Below are positions 52,399 to 61,492 of a DNA stretch of 64,000 nucleotides, in pieces. The position numbers were made by a program, and so were the translations under genes. How positions within the stretch are numbered: the first letter of the stretch is position 1; each line of letters opens with the position of its first letter. The notes under the pieces are model-generated. The model saw only the letters and a program-made list of their open reading frames with translations, was not told where the DNA came from and made no database searches. Source of the DNA: an uncultured Bacilli bacterium (GTDB lineage Bacteria; Bacillota_I; Bacilli_A; RF39; UBA660). The DNA lies in the NCBI GenBank assembly GCA_910587745.1, contig CAJUNE010000001.1, positions 62,001 to 126,000 on the forward strand, in the 5' to 3' direction.

Positions 52399-52433
52399 TA
52401 GCGAATTATTAAAATAGTTTTGCTATTTTTTAT
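52397..52433 (+). terminator. Terminator after the XRE gene
   Basis: AATAGC and GCTATT flank a 19-base loop and are followed by TTTTATTT. Confidence 0.5.
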
Positions 52434-52489
52434 TTCAAATATAAAAAAATTATATATCAAAAAATGAAAATTAGTGTACCAGAACTCGA

Positions 52490-52660
52490 CAGATTTTAAA
52501 GCAGGATAAGTGTGTATGACAAATAACTTACCAGTGGTAAGTTTAGCCCTAATTAAAAGGGAATATTAAATTTTCCTATGTCAGACATTTTATTTTTTGT
52601 CCGACTTCTGTTAGACATAGAATATATCTAAATTAGTTTAAATAGGTTAAAAGTCTGACA
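52490..52660. promoter_or_regulatory. Gene-free stretch with hairpins and TGTCAGACA motifs
   Basis: AACTTACC/GGTAAGTT (52525-52543, 3-base loop) is followed by CCCT/AGGG (52547-52561). Then TGTCAGACA (52579), TGTTAGACA (52609) and its inverse near 52652, with CTATGTC/GACATAG (52576/52614) forming a larger repeat. Could be an RNA, a transfer or replication origin, or operators. No ORF. Confidence 0.45.
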
Positions 52661-52764
52661 AATGTTATAACAAATTGTTAAATTTTAGCGATTAAAAAGT
52701 ATTAAAATGTACCTAAAATTTTTAATTTTTAAGATTTCTTGGTACATTAAATATAAAAAAATAT

Positions 52765-53304
52765 TTAATCAATTCTTTTAATTAATTCTTGTAAGGCTTG
52801 AGAAATAACTTTTAAATCATTATTATTTATGCTTTGTTTAACATATGGTATGTTATAATCTTGTGTTAAATTAATAGTAAAAGAATCAGAATATTCCTTT
52901 TTATCACTAGTATATTTAATTGAAAAATTTAATGTATTAATACCTGTGTTTTTAGATTTTATTGGTATTTTATAACTTTGATTAGGAGCAATATAACTAT
53001 TATTTAAACCATTTAAAGCAACATTTAATTTTGAATATTCTTTACTTAATAAGTCAATCTCATCTTGATTATATGATATTGAAGTTATATGAGCAGTAGT
53101 ATTACCACTATTTTTAATTACCAAATATTCTATTGGACTAGTCACACTTATTGTATCTTTATACATAAGTAGAAAAGCTCTTTTAGCACTTTCAATAATT
53201 CTTTTATTTTGAATAATTGTTATTATTATGGCAATAGTGGATATGATTGCAAGAATTCCTGTGCCAATCGCTAACCAAAATTGTATCCAATCTGTAGTAG
53301 TCAA
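52765..53304 (-). CDS. Hypothetical membrane protein
   Basis: 179 residues: one N-terminal membrane helix (FWLAIGTGILAIISTIAIII), a short linker, and a beta-rich domain with N-G-N motifs (VIKNSGNTTAHITSISYN). The layout suggests an immunoglobulin-like fold. Function unknown. Confidence 0.6.
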   Translation of the reverse strand: MTTTDWIQFWLAIGTGILAIISTIAIIITIIQNKRIIESAKRAFLLMYKDTISVTSPIEYLVIKNSGNTTAHITSISYNQDEIDLLSKEYSKLNVALNGLNNSYIAPNQSYKIPIKSKNTGINTLNFSIKYTSDKKEYSDSFTINLTQDYNIPYVKQSINNNDLKVISQALQELIKRID

Positions 53305-53434
53305 ATTATACCTCCTTTCACAAATATTATAATTTAAAATATAAGCTGTTACAATGATAAAAGTAATATAATTTAGTTTACAATGATTAGAAACAATGAT
53401 ATAGTATCTATATATCTAAAAGGAATGTTGATTT

Positions 53435-53938
53435 ATGAAAAAAAGTATATTAATATTTGTGTCATGCATATTACTAAGTGGATGTACTAATGATAAAGTT
53501 GAAGATAAATATGCGAATTTTCAGCATTATAGTTCTTCAGATTTTGAGAAAACTTTATATAATAATGGATATGTAATTGGTGTTCTACCTCCTAATAGTA
53601 TGGCATTTGAAGAGCTTTTATTGTACCAAGTAGGACAAGATGACTTTATATTTTTAACAGAAATAAGTGGGTTTCAAGAAGAGCCAAACTTGGATAAAAC
53701 GGCAACATATTTTTATAAAGATAAATTATTTGTTTTGAGATATGTGCCTAGTGTAATAATAGAATTCTCACTAGATGGAGAAAAAACTAAAAATGGTAAA
53801 ACAATATATTTTAAATACAAAGATAAGACAATAAATGTATCTTCAATAAAAAAAGTAGAAAATAACTATATATACCTTGAAAGCAATGAAAAATTTAAAT
53901 GTACACTAGATACACACATTTGTGAATTAGATAACTAA
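53435..53938 (+). CDS. Putative lipoprotein
   Basis: 167 residues. Signal peptide with lipobox LLSGC (Cys17), so it is lipid-anchored outside the cell. The rest is beta-rich and unrecognised. Last gene of the island. Confidence 0.75.
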   Translation: MKKSILIFVSCILLSGCTNDKVEDKYANFQHYSSSDFEKTLYNNGYVIGVLPPNSMAFEELLLYQVGQDDFIFLTEISGFQEEPNLDKTATYFYKDKLFVLRYVPSVIIEFSLDGEKTKNGKTIYFKYKDKTINVSSIKKVENNYIYLESNEKFKCTLDTHICELDN

Positions 53939-53962
53939 ATTACTACATTAGAATAAAATTAT

Positions 53963-54015
53963 TTGGGACAAAAAATCCTTATGTCTATTTGGGACAATTT
54001 TAGGACAATTTTTAC
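53963..54015. repeat. Right arm-site array of the island
   Basis: GGGACAAAAAATCC at 53965, then GGGACAA at 53991 and AGGACAA at 54002, matching the left array in order and spacing. Confidence 0.6.
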
Positions 54016-54158
54016 TAGATTTATTTAATTTTATTTGAACTTATATAAAATCTAAATAGATATAAATAAGAAAACAATATCAATATTTACAAGGGAATAA
54101 GGCTAAATAAGTTAAATAATCAACTACATTTAAACTTATTTAAAATACCAGTTTCAAA

Positions 54159-54204
54159 ACTGAAAATCCTTGTGTCGCTGGTTCAATTCCCGCTGGAGCC
54201 ACCA
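54159..54204. other. attR: 46-bp copy of the tRNA-Phe 3' end
   Basis: Identical to 47558-47603 except G for A in GTGTCRCTGG and C for T in CCCGYTGG. It marks the right end of the island. Confidence 0.88.
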
Positions 54205-54366
54205 AATTGATATCAAGCTCGAAACATAAAAGTTCGAGTTTTAAAATACATAAAATTTTGTAAATGATTGAAAAAGAATTGTTTAAAGAATATGATGTTA
54301 TTTTTATTATTACTTTCATATGTCTACGAACGAAGTTAAAAAAACTTTAAATAAAAGAGGTGCTAC

Positions 54367-54840
54367 ATGTCTAAAATTAGTAATGTACTTTCAATGCTAG
54401 AATATTTAAGTACAGGAAAAAAATATAGTCTAGCAGAATTATCTGAAAAATTAGAAGTAACTCCACGAATGATTAGAGTATATAAAGATGAAATAGAAAA
54501 AGCTGGAATTTATATTGATACTATTAAAGGTCCGTATGGGGGTTATGTCTTAAATCAAAATATAAATGTTCCCAAAAGATTTATAACTCCAGAGACTATA
54601 AATATTAAAAATAAAGATTTATTTAATTTAATTAATAGAGCCTTAAAAGAAAAAAGAAAATGCTTTATAGAGTATTATTCTAAAGATGAAAAAAATATAT
54701 CAGAAAGAACAGTTCATCCTTATGATTTAATTCTACTCGGGTTGGAATGGGGCGTAGCTGCCTATTGTGAATCAAAGGAAGAAATAAGACATTTTTATAT
54801 AAATAGAATCAAATCAATAAAGGTTTTAGAAAAATTTTAA
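54367..54840 (+). CDS. HTH/WYL-type transcriptional regulator, short form
   Basis: 157 residues. N-terminal HTH_11 (YSLAELSEKLEVTPRMIRVY) and the start of a WYL-like sensor (FIEYYSKDEKNISERTVHPY, LGLEWGVAAYCESKEEIRHF). About half the usual 300-residue length, so truncated or a compact form. It may belong to a decayed older island (see 55694-55799). Confidence 0.75.
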   Translation: MSKISNVLSMLEYLSTGKKYSLAELSEKLEVTPRMIRVYKDEIEKAGIYIDTIKGPYGGYVLNQNINVPKRFITPETINIKNKDLFNLINRALKEKRKCFIEYYSKDEKNISERTVHPYDLILLGLEWGVAAYCESKEEIRHFYINRIKSIKVLEKF

Positions 54841-54901
54841 AACTGACATATATATTTCCTCTTCTTTTGTTAAAATGTAATTAGCAAAGGAGAGATGAAG
54901 C

Positions 54902-55519
54902 ATGGAAATATTAATATTCGTAACAGGAAATATAAATAAAGGATTTGAAATTGAAGAAAGATTTAATAGAGAACAAATACCTATTGAAATTACAGCAATG
55001 AATTTTCAAGAACTAGAAGTGAATGATATAGAAGCTGTTTCAAAGAGTAAAGTAATGCAAGCCTATCAAATTTTAGGAAAGCCTTGTTTTGTAATTGATT
55101 CAGGATTTAACATTCATAATTACCCTAATAATCCTGGATACCCAGGTGCTTTTGTAAGGAGAAGTGGAATATCTGAGGATATAGATGGATTATTAAATAC
55201 TTTAAAAGATGTCGAAGATAGAAGTTGTCAATTCTTAGACTGCTTAACTTTCTATGATGGAACAGAATTTTATTGTTTCTATGGAAAGGATGAAGGAATC
55301 ATAACCTATGAACAAAGAGGAAAAGAAAATAAAGCAATGCGTTCAGCCTTGTGGTATGTATTTCAACCAAAAGATTCTGTTAAAACATTGGCAGAGATGA
55401 CTGATGAAGAAAGAATAAATCGGCGTGATGGACATATTTCAGCCAAAGAACAATTTATAGAGTGGTATAAAAAGAATTATTTAGGTATAAAACGATTGGT
55501 AAAAGATATAAATATATGA
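54902..55519 (+). CDS. RdgB/HAM1-like nucleoside triphosphate pyrophosphatase
   Basis: 205 residues. TGNINKGFEIEERF, CFVIDSGFNIHNYPNNPGYP and SAKEQFIEWYKKNY follow the Ham1 fold that hydrolyses ITP, dITP and XTP. The usual EDSGL is replaced by IDSGF, and the C-terminal HR motif is RRDGHISA. Cleans the nucleotide pool. Confidence 0.8.
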   Translation: MEILIFVTGNINKGFEIEERFNREQIPIEITAMNFQELEVNDIEAVSKSKVMQAYQILGKPCFVIDSGFNIHNYPNNPGYPGAFVRRSGISEDIDGLLNTLKDVEDRSCQFLDCLTFYDGTEFYCFYGKDEGIITYEQRGKENKAMRSALWYVFQPKDSVKTLAEMTDEERINRRDGHISAKEQFIEWYKKNYLGIKRLVKDINI

Positions 55520-55527
55520 TGTACTAT

Positions 55528-55560
55528 AGTCAGTTAATAAATTACTACTGACTGTTTATT
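55528..55560 (+). terminator. Terminator after the RdgB-like gene
   Basis: AGTCAGT (55528) pairs with ACTGACT (55547), followed by GTTTATTTTTC. Confidence 0.65.
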
Positions 55561-55589
55561 TTTCTTTCGAAGTTGCTGTACTTCTCTCT

Positions 55590-55799
55590 CTCGGGCACCA
55601 TTTAAAAACTCTCGAACCTAGATAAACACTGGTTTTGTTTTGTTTTTGCTTGTTTTTTGAATTTTAATATTTCGCTCATAAGCATTTATAATCTTTGCTC
55701 CATAGCCTACAAAAAGCCTAGTATTTACTAAGCTTTTTTTCATATCGTAATTTAAAGCAAAAGATTAAAAAGTTAAGTATAAGATAATATTGGAGCAAA
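55590..55799. repeat. tRNA and island-end remnants
   Basis: CGGGCACCA at about 55593-55601 looks like the tail of a tRNA. Then TTTGCTCCA (55694) and TGGAGCAAA (55791) form a 9-bp inverted repeat like a tRNA-Phe acceptor. The bases between resemble those right after tRNA-Phe at about 47617-47680 (AAAAAGC, then CTAAG and TTTTTTTCAT). Likely a decayed copy of the island's left end. Confidence 0.55.
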
Positions 55800-55800
55800 T

Positions 55801-56391
55801 TTAAATTAAGCCAAAATAGTTCTTAATATCTTTAGACATTATTCCATCTCTAACTATAATAACTTTATTATCAATTACTTTAATAATTGTTGATGGGTTA
55901 TCTTCTAAGAACCCACTATCATAAATATAATTTACATTATTTTTAATATTATCTTCTAATAAATCAATTGAAGTAATCGTTTTTTTGTGAGCGATATTAG
56001 CACTAGTAGCAATTATTGGTTTATCAAGTTTATTTATTAAATCTAATAATCTTTCATCATTAGGCATTCTTATTGCTATTTCATTTTTATTAGCAGTCAA
56101 TATATCACTTAAATTTTTTTTATTTTGAAAAATTATTGTTAAAGGTCCAGGCCAAAATTTATTTATTATTTCAAGTTCCAAAGGAGAAATGTTTTTTACA
56201 TATTTTTTAAGCATATCAAAGTTAGATATTAAAATCAAAAGGGGCTTAGTATTTTCTCTTTGTTTTATTAGAAAAACTTTTTTTATTACTTTCTCATTTG
56301 TGGCATCTCCAACCAAACCATAAACAGTATCTGTTGGAATAATTGCAGTTCCACCATTATTTAAAATATTTACTAAAGAATTAATATCCAT
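55801..56391 (-). CDS. tsaC: Threonylcarbamoyl-AMP synthase (TsaC/YrdC)
   Basis: 196 residues of the YrdC domain: GGTAIIPTDTVYGLVGDAT, KQRENTKPLLILI and WPGPLTIIF. IAIRMPNDE and PIIATSANIA are also present. It makes threonylcarbamoyl-adenylate for t6A37 in tRNAs reading ANN codons. No Sua5 C-terminal extension. Confidence 0.93.
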   Translation of the reverse strand: MDINSLVNILNNGGTAIIPTDTVYGLVGDATNEKVIKKVFLIKQRENTKPLLILISNFDMLKKYVKNISPLELEIINKFWPGPLTIIFQNKKNLSDILTANKNEIAIRMPNDERLLDLINKLDKPIIATSANIAHKKTITSIDLLEDNIKNNVNYIYDSGFLEDNPSTIIKVIDNKVIIVRDGIMSKDIKNYFGLI

Positions 56392-56469
56392 ATTTTTTCA
56401 CCAATATTATTATAACATATTTTAAAAATGATTGTAATTTGATATACTAATAAAAGGAGAGTAGAGTTT

Positions 56470-56748
56470 ATGAAAGAATTTATATTAAAAGAACAAGAAG
56501 AAATTTTAGCTAAGTTTAATGATGTTTCTGTAAGGGCAAATGAAAATAATTTTAAATTAAGTATTGTATTAACTAATGAAAGAATAGTATTACTAAAAGA
56601 ACTAGAAGTAGTATTAGAAATTCCTTTTTTTGAAATAAAAGAATTAAAATATCTAAATGGTACAAATAAAATAACATTTAAAGATAATAATAATGAAATA
56701 GATATTACTTGTGATGATTTTAAAAGTTTTCGAATTAAACTAGATTAA
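56470..56748 (+). CDS. Small hypothetical protein, PH-like
   Basis: 92 residues, seven alternating strands and a C-terminal helix (FKSFRIKLD), consistent with a small bacterial PH-like domain. No clear family. Confidence 0.5.
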   Translation: MKEFILKEQEEILAKFNDVSVRANENNFKLSIVLTNERIVLLKELEVVLEIPFFEIKELKYLNGTNKITFKDNNNEIDITCDDFKSFRIKLD

Positions 56749-56806
56749 AAAATATTTAACATAAAAAATGTCAATAAACGTACACTTTATTAGAGGTGTA
56801 TGTTTT

Positions 56807-57949
56807 TTGAAAAAAATTATAATTACAATATTTATATTTATGTTATTTATGCCAATAGTAAAGGCAGAGGACTCACTTAATTTAGATAGTGAATCAGCGA
56901 TATTAATTGATGAAGTAAGTGGCAAAGTATTATATGAAAAAAATCCAGATGCTAAGCTTCCAATGGCTAGTATGACTAAAATAATGTCGATGTTATTAAT
57001 CATGGAAAAAATTGAAAGTGGCGCTTTAAAATATGATGACAAAGTAATAATAAGTAAAAATGCCAGTGGTATGGGAGGCTCTCAAGTTTTTTTACAAGAG
57101 GGTGAGGAGTACAAAGTAGAAGCTTTACTTAAATGTATTTCTGTATCAAGCGCTAATGATGCAGTTGTTGCTATGGCTGAAAAAATAAGTGGAAGTGTAG
57201 AATCTTTTGTAAATTTAATGAATGAGAAAGCTAAAGAATTAGGACTTGCTAATACCAAGTTTGCCAATCCTCACGGTTTAGATGCCGAAAATCATTATTC
57301 TAGTGCTAGAGATATGTCCAAACTTGCAAGGGAATTATTAAAGCATAAAGATATATTAAAATTTACTTCTATATATGAAGATTATTTAACTAAACCAGAT
57401 GGTTCTCAAGTATGGTTAGTAAACACTAATCGGTTAGTTAGATTTTATGATGGAGTAGACGGTTTAAAAACAGGATATACAACTGAAGCCGGATATTGTT
57501 TAACAGCAACAGCTAAGAAAAATGATTTAAGACTAATTAGTGTTGTAATGAAATCAAGTAGTGGTGATGCTCGTAGTAAAGATACCGCAACTCTTTTAAC
57601 CTATGGTTTTAATTCTTATAAAAATCATATAATTTATGAAAGTAATAAAGAACTAGGAGAAGTTAATATTGAAGGAGGAAAGAAAGATAAAGTAAAAGTA
57701 TATTTAAAAGATAATGCTAGCGTTCTTTTAGGAGTGACAGAAAATCCTAAAGAATATAGTTTTAACATTAAAGTAGAAACGATAAAAGCTCCTATAAAAA
57801 AAGACACAATAGTTGGTACAGCAGAAATTATTGATAATGAAGGAAATATTATCGCCGAAAAAGATGTTATTATAAAAGAAGATATTAAAAAAGCTAGTTT
57901 CTTAGATTATTTAAAAAGAAATTTAAAAACTATAACAGGCGGAAAATAA
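56807..57949 (+). CDS. D-alanyl-D-alanine carboxypeptidase (DacA/DacF-like)
   Basis: 380 residues. Signal peptide (IIITIFIFMLFMPIVKA), SMTK catalytic Ser-Lys, SSAND, and KTGYTTEAGYC, then a beta-rich C-terminal PBP5 domain. TTG 56807 is chosen: GAGGTG precedes it and the signal peptide starts there; ATG 56768 would add 13 odd residues. Second such enzyme in this window. Confidence 0.92.
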   Translation: MKKIIITIFIFMLFMPIVKAEDSLNLDSESAILIDEVSGKVLYEKNPDAKLPMASMTKIMSMLLIMEKIESGALKYDDKVIISKNASGMGGSQVFLQEGEEYKVEALLKCISVSSANDAVVAMAEKISGSVESFVNLMNEKAKELGLANTKFANPHGLDAENHYSSARDMSKLARELLKHKDILKFTSIYEDYLTKPDGSQVWLVNTNRLVRFYDGVDGLKTGYTTEAGYCLTATAKKNDLRLISVVMKSSSGDARSKDTATLLTYGFNSYKNHIIYESNKELGEVNIEGGKKDKVKVYLKDNASVLLGVTENPKEYSFNIKVETIKAPIKKDTIVGTAEIIDNEGNIIAEKDVIIKEDIKKASFLDYLKRNLKTITGGK

Positions 57950-57970
57950 GTCAAGTATTTGACTTTTTTT
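57948..57970 (+). terminator. Terminator after the carboxypeptidase
   Basis: AAGTCAA pairs with TTGACTT, followed by a T run. Confidence 0.7.
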
Positions 57971-58013
57971 ATTTTAAGGTTTATAATCAACGAGCAAAAG
58001 GAGATGTTGCTTT

Positions 58014-58538
58014 ATGAATATTGTAAAATATTTTGAAGAAGGTGTAGCATTAACAACTAATACCTCACAAATGATTATTATTAAAAAAAGTATTGATTGT
58101 TATAGTATTGAAATATCTAGAAATAGTGAAGATGAGAGAGTATTTGTTATTCCTTATAAAGGTCTTATGGATTATCAAGAATTTAAAACTTATAATTTAT
58201 TCGAAAATTTTATCAGTGCTATGTTTGGTAATAATATATTACATGGTGAATATAAATCATCTGATATAATATTTAATACTGAAGAAAAAAGAATAACATT
58301 ATCTAGTGATAGTGGTAATGGAGCAGTGTTAAGCATAAAATTTGACAGAGATGAAATAAGACTTGAAATAAGGAAAATACAAGAAAATAATTATAATCAT
58401 GCAATTTACTGTTATAGTGATGCTAATCTTAGTGGGGGATTCATTAGAATGTTTAAAGATTTATATGAAGCGCTAAATAAAATGGCTTTAGAACCAACAA
58501 GGCCCCAAGAAAGAATAAGAGCTAACAATAACAATTAA
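58014..58538 (+). CDS. Hypothetical protein
   Basis: 174 residues, soluble, with alternating strands and a C-terminal helix plus a charged tail. No recognised family. Single gene between two terminators. Confidence 0.6.
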   Translation: MNIVKYFEEGVALTTNTSQMIIIKKSIDCYSIEISRNSEDERVFVIPYKGLMDYQEFKTYNLFENFISAMFGNNILHGEYKSSDIIFNTEEKRITLSSDSGNGAVLSIKFDRDEIRLEIRKIQENNYNHAIYCYSDANLSGGFIRMFKDLYEALNKMALEPTRPQERIRANNNN

Positions 58539-58555
58539 ATATTAGAAGTAAGAAT

Positions 58556-58588
58556 AGAAAGTTTAAATTTGATACTTTCTTTTTTTTA
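58556..58588 (+). terminator. Terminator before tRNA-Leu(GAG)
   Basis: AGAAAGT (58556) and ACTTTCT (58574) followed by eight T. Confidence 0.75.
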
Positions 58589-58612
58589 ACAATTATTTTA
58601 TAATTTAAGTAT

Positions 58613-58700
58613 GCAAGAGTGGTGGAATTGGTAGACACGCTATCTTGAGGGGGTAGTTAAGATAATCTTAGTGAGAGTTCGAGTCTCTTCTCTTGCACCA
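58613..58700 (+). tRNA. tRNA-Leu (anticodon GAG)
   Basis: Acceptor GCAAGAG, anticodon stem CTATC/GGTAG with loop TTGAGGG (GAG), long variable arm, encoded CCA. Reads CUC and CUU. Confidence 0.92.
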
Positions 58701-58746
58701 AATAAATGAAATGATTTTTAAGAACTAAAAAAAGGAAATGTATTAT

Positions 58747-59607
58747 ATGAATAATAATTTTGAAGAAATAAGTCCAACTGCAATTGTTACTTCTTATCCT
58801 AGAACTTTTACAGATATACCATATGAAAAAGAAATATACAATTGGATAAAAGATAATTGTGATACAAATCTACTTTTATATAAAAATTTAGCTCCAGAGA
58901 TAGAAGCAAGATATAAATTAATAAATAAATTAATTGACAAAAGTAAGATAAATCAAATCTTAGAATTAGCGGCAGGCTATTCATCAAGAGGTCTAATTTA
59001 TTCAAAAAAAGGTTATACATATATAGAAATTGATTTAGAAAGTGTTTCTCAAAACAAAAAGAAAATATTAGAAAAAATAGAAGAAAATATTCCTCAAAAT
59101 TTAAATATTATAAGTGGTAATGTATTAATAAATGATGATTTTGATAAGTGTAAAAAGTATTTAGAAGATAGTAATCCAGTAATTGTAGTCAACGAGGGAC
59201 TATTAAGATATTTAAGTTTTGAAGAAAAAAGAGTAGTAGCAGAAAATATTTACGACATATTAAATGAATATAATGGAATATGGATTACATCTGATGTTAC
59301 ACCTAAGAAATTCATAAAATCACAAAATAATGCTCTTCAAAATTTTAATAAAAATCTATCAAATATTACTTCCAGAAATAATTTAAATGATAGGTTTGAA
59401 AACATAAATCATATAAAAGATTTTTTTGGAGACATTGGTTTTGAAGTATTAGAGGTTCATAAATTTAATGAAGTTAAAAACGACTTATATTCAGTAAATA
59501 AATTAAATATTATAGATGAAAAAATAGAGCAAACATTAGAAGATGCTATTGTAGTAATTATGAAAGTTAAAGAAAAAATTAAAAAACAGGAGATAAAAGA
59601 TGAATGA
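58747..59607 (+). CDS. SAM-dependent methyltransferase (leucine carboxyl methyltransferase-like)
   Basis: 286 residues. ILELAAGYSSRGL is the SAM-binding loop, YIEIDLESVS the acidic strand, VVNEGLLRYLSFEE the conserved post-loop seen in PPM1/LCM-type O-methyltransferases. Substrate unknown. It overlaps the next gene by eight bases. ATG 58747 is chosen because AAGGA is too close to the ATG at 58738. Confidence 0.72.
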   Translation: MNNNFEEISPTAIVTSYPRTFTDIPYEKEIYNWIKDNCDTNLLLYKNLAPEIEARYKLINKLIDKSKINQILELAAGYSSRGLIYSKKGYTYIEIDLESVSQNKKKILEKIEENIPQNLNIISGNVLINDDFDKCKKYLEDSNPVIVVNEGLLRYLSFEEKRVVAENIYDILNEYNGIWITSDVTPKKFIKSQNNALQNFNKNLSNITSRNNLNDRFENINHIKDFFGDIGFEVLEVHKFNEVKNDLYSVNKLNIIDEKIEQTLEDAIVVIMKVKEKIKKQEIKDE

Positions 59608-60136
59608 AAGAATTACATTAATTTCTATTTTAGATAAAGAATCAATTATTAAAATTAAAGACACCTTAAAAGTTATAAATAAATCTAATTTATGCAAAGT
59701 TCCTTTTGGTAAAAATATAGAAAATAGAGAAGAAGTTGATACATTACCATTTCATTTTACTTTTTGTGCTTGGGATATATCACAAGAAAAAGAAATCCTG
59801 GCTTCATTAAAAAATATTAGTTTTAAGAAATTTCAAATTAAAGTTAAAGATATAAAAATAATGAATGGTAAAGAAGATAGTTATGTATTATATTTTGAAG
59901 TAGAAAACAATGATTATTTAAAAGAACTTCAAAAGAAAATTTACAATATAAGTCCCATAGAAAAGTATAATCCTGATAATTTTAAATTCCATATTACAAT
60001 TCATATTGATAAAGATTATGATTTAGTTTTAAAAATGGAAAAAGAATTAAAAGAGAACTTTAAGGAATTTTATTTAACTATTGATAATCTAGGATTATTT
60101 GAAATATATCCTGCCAAACTTATTTATACTATATAA
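59600..60136 (+). CDS. 2H phosphoesterase (2'-5' RNA ligase-like)
   Basis: 178 residues with the paired H-x-T motifs, HFTFCAWD (around residue 52) and HITIHIDKD (around residue 133), that define the 2H superfamily. Members act on 2',3'-cyclic or 2'-5' phosphates in RNA. Translationally coupled to the methyltransferase. Confidence 0.8.
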   Translation: MNERITLISILDKESIIKIKDTLKVINKSNLCKVPFGKNIENREEVDTLPFHFTFCAWDISQEKEILASLKNISFKKFQIKVKDIKIMNGKEDSYVLYFEVENNDYLKELQKKIYNISPIEKYNPDNFKFHITIHIDKDYDLVLKMEKELKENFKEFYLTIDNLGLFEIYPAKLIYTI

Positions 60137-60163
60137 AAATTTATAAGTTAAGAGGTGAATTAA

Positions 60164-60895
60164 ATGAGTAATATGCTTTGGAATCCTTGGCATGGCTGTC
60201 ATAAATGTAGTCCAGGATGTCTCAATTGTTATGTATATTTTTTAGATAGTAAAAGAGATAAAGATTCTAATATTGTAACTAAAAATATAACTAATTTTAA
60301 TTTACCTTTAAAAAAATCGCGAAATGGTGAATATAAAATACCAGCAGAATCTGAAGTAGCAACTTGTTTTACTTCTGATTTTTTCATTGAAGAAGCTGAC
60401 GAATGGCGAAGTGATGCTTGGAAAATTATTAAAAAAAGACCAGATGTTAATTTTTTAATATGTACTAAAAGAATAGAGCGTTTTTATAAAAACTTACCAA
60501 GTGATTGGGGCTTAGGATATGATAATGTTATAATTGCGGTTACTGCTGAAAATCAAGCTATGGCTGATAAACGTATACCTATATTATTAGAAATACCATC
60601 AAAAAGAAAAGCAATATTAGTATCTCCCATTTTAGAATATGTTGATTTAAAAAAGTATTTAAAAACTGGCAAAATAAATGAAGTATCAGTAGGTGGTGAA
60701 TCTTATGATAATGCCCGTATTTGTGATTTTGAGTGGATTAAGAAAATATATTTAGATTGTAAAAAATACAATGTCAAATTTGATTTTCATCAAACAGGAT
60801 CAAACTTTTTAATGAATGATAAAGTATATAAAATAAAACATCATGATGAGCATAGTCAAGCTAAAAAAGGAATGGAATATTTAAAAAAATTATAA
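60164..60895 (+). CDS. DUF5131 protein (phage Gp37/Gp68 family)
   Basis: 243 residues. WNPWHGCHKCSPGCLNCYVY carries the four-Cys start of the family, similar to radical-SAM-like barrels. FLICTKRIERF, VTAENQAMADKR and VGGESYDNAR are the other conserved blocks. Function not established; often encoded on phages and mobile DNA. Confidence 0.87.
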   Translation: MSNMLWNPWHGCHKCSPGCLNCYVYFLDSKRDKDSNIVTKNITNFNLPLKKSRNGEYKIPAESEVATCFTSDFFIEEADEWRSDAWKIIKKRPDVNFLICTKRIERFYKNLPSDWGLGYDNVIIAVTAENQAMADKRIPILLEIPSKRKAILVSPILEYVDLKKYLKTGKINEVSVGGESYDNARICDFEWIKKIYLDCKKYNVKFDFHQTGSNFLMNDKVYKIKHHDEHSQAKKGMEYLKKL

Positions 60896-60925
60896 TATAT
60901 GATATAATTTAAAAGAGATGATTTA

Positions 60926-61480
60926 ATGAAAATTAATAACAAAATCGAAAGTATAAAAATGATAGAAGAATTAAAACTAAATAAATTTCCTGAAAAGTTA
61001 TTTAAAAAAGGTGATGAAGAAAAAGTAATAGAATTTATAAATGAATATCCTGCAGAGTATTATGCGATTCGAGACAAATCTAAACCAAAAGGAATATTTA
61101 AATTGGCAGTAACAAAGAATAAAATTTTAGAAGAAATAAAAGAATATGAAATGTATACCATTAATGTTAGTTCATATAATTATGCCAATAATCAAGTATT
61201 AGTTGGCGAAATAGAAGTATTAAGTAACAACGATATTTATCTTATATGTTCTGCTACTCCAGGTGATTCTGTAAGAGATGCAATAAAAAATCCTGATTAT
61301 AATTTAAAAACTAATATTTTTGATAGAAAATTAAATAATATACCATATTTTAATTGTTTATATGAATATGTTATTAATAATAATTTAATAGATATAATAG
61401 TTGAATTTGCTATATTTAATATAAAAATAGGTATAAAAAAAGAAAATATTATAATATATGAATTAAGAACAAACTATTAA
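60926..61480 (+). CDS. Hypothetical protein
   Basis: 184 residues, soluble, with a beta-rich middle (MYTINVSSYNYANNQVLVGE) and a C-terminal helix-strand unit. Not recognised. Same direction as its neighbours, 30 bases after DUF5131 and 12 before the Nudix gene. Confidence 0.6.
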   Translation: MKINNKIESIKMIEELKLNKFPEKLFKKGDEEKVIEFINEYPAEYYAIRDKSKPKGIFKLAVTKNKILEEIKEYEMYTINVSSYNYANNQVLVGEIEVLSNNDIYLICSATPGDSVRDAIKNPDYNLKTNIFDRKLNNIPYFNCLYEYVINNNLIDIIVEFAIFNIKIGIKKENIIIYELRTNY

Positions 61481-61492
61481 GGAGGAAATATT

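Larger units (their letters stand above)
47604..54204. mobile_element. 6.6 kb tRNA-Phe genomic island with a broken tyrosine integrase
   Basis: Bounded by a 46-bp repeat of the tRNA-Phe 3' end. Each end also carries three copies of a GGGACAA-type motif in the same order, as expected for integrase arm sites. Content: two-component-like pair, tyrosine integrase (frameshifted), excisionase-like protein, XRE regulator, membrane protein, lipoprotein. No replication or transfer genes, so probably a defective satellite or remnant. Confidence 0.88.

Noticed and set aside
52525..52561. Transfer origin (oriT) assignment
   Set aside because: The hairpins are suggestive, but no relaxase gene is in the island and no known nick-site sequence is recognised.
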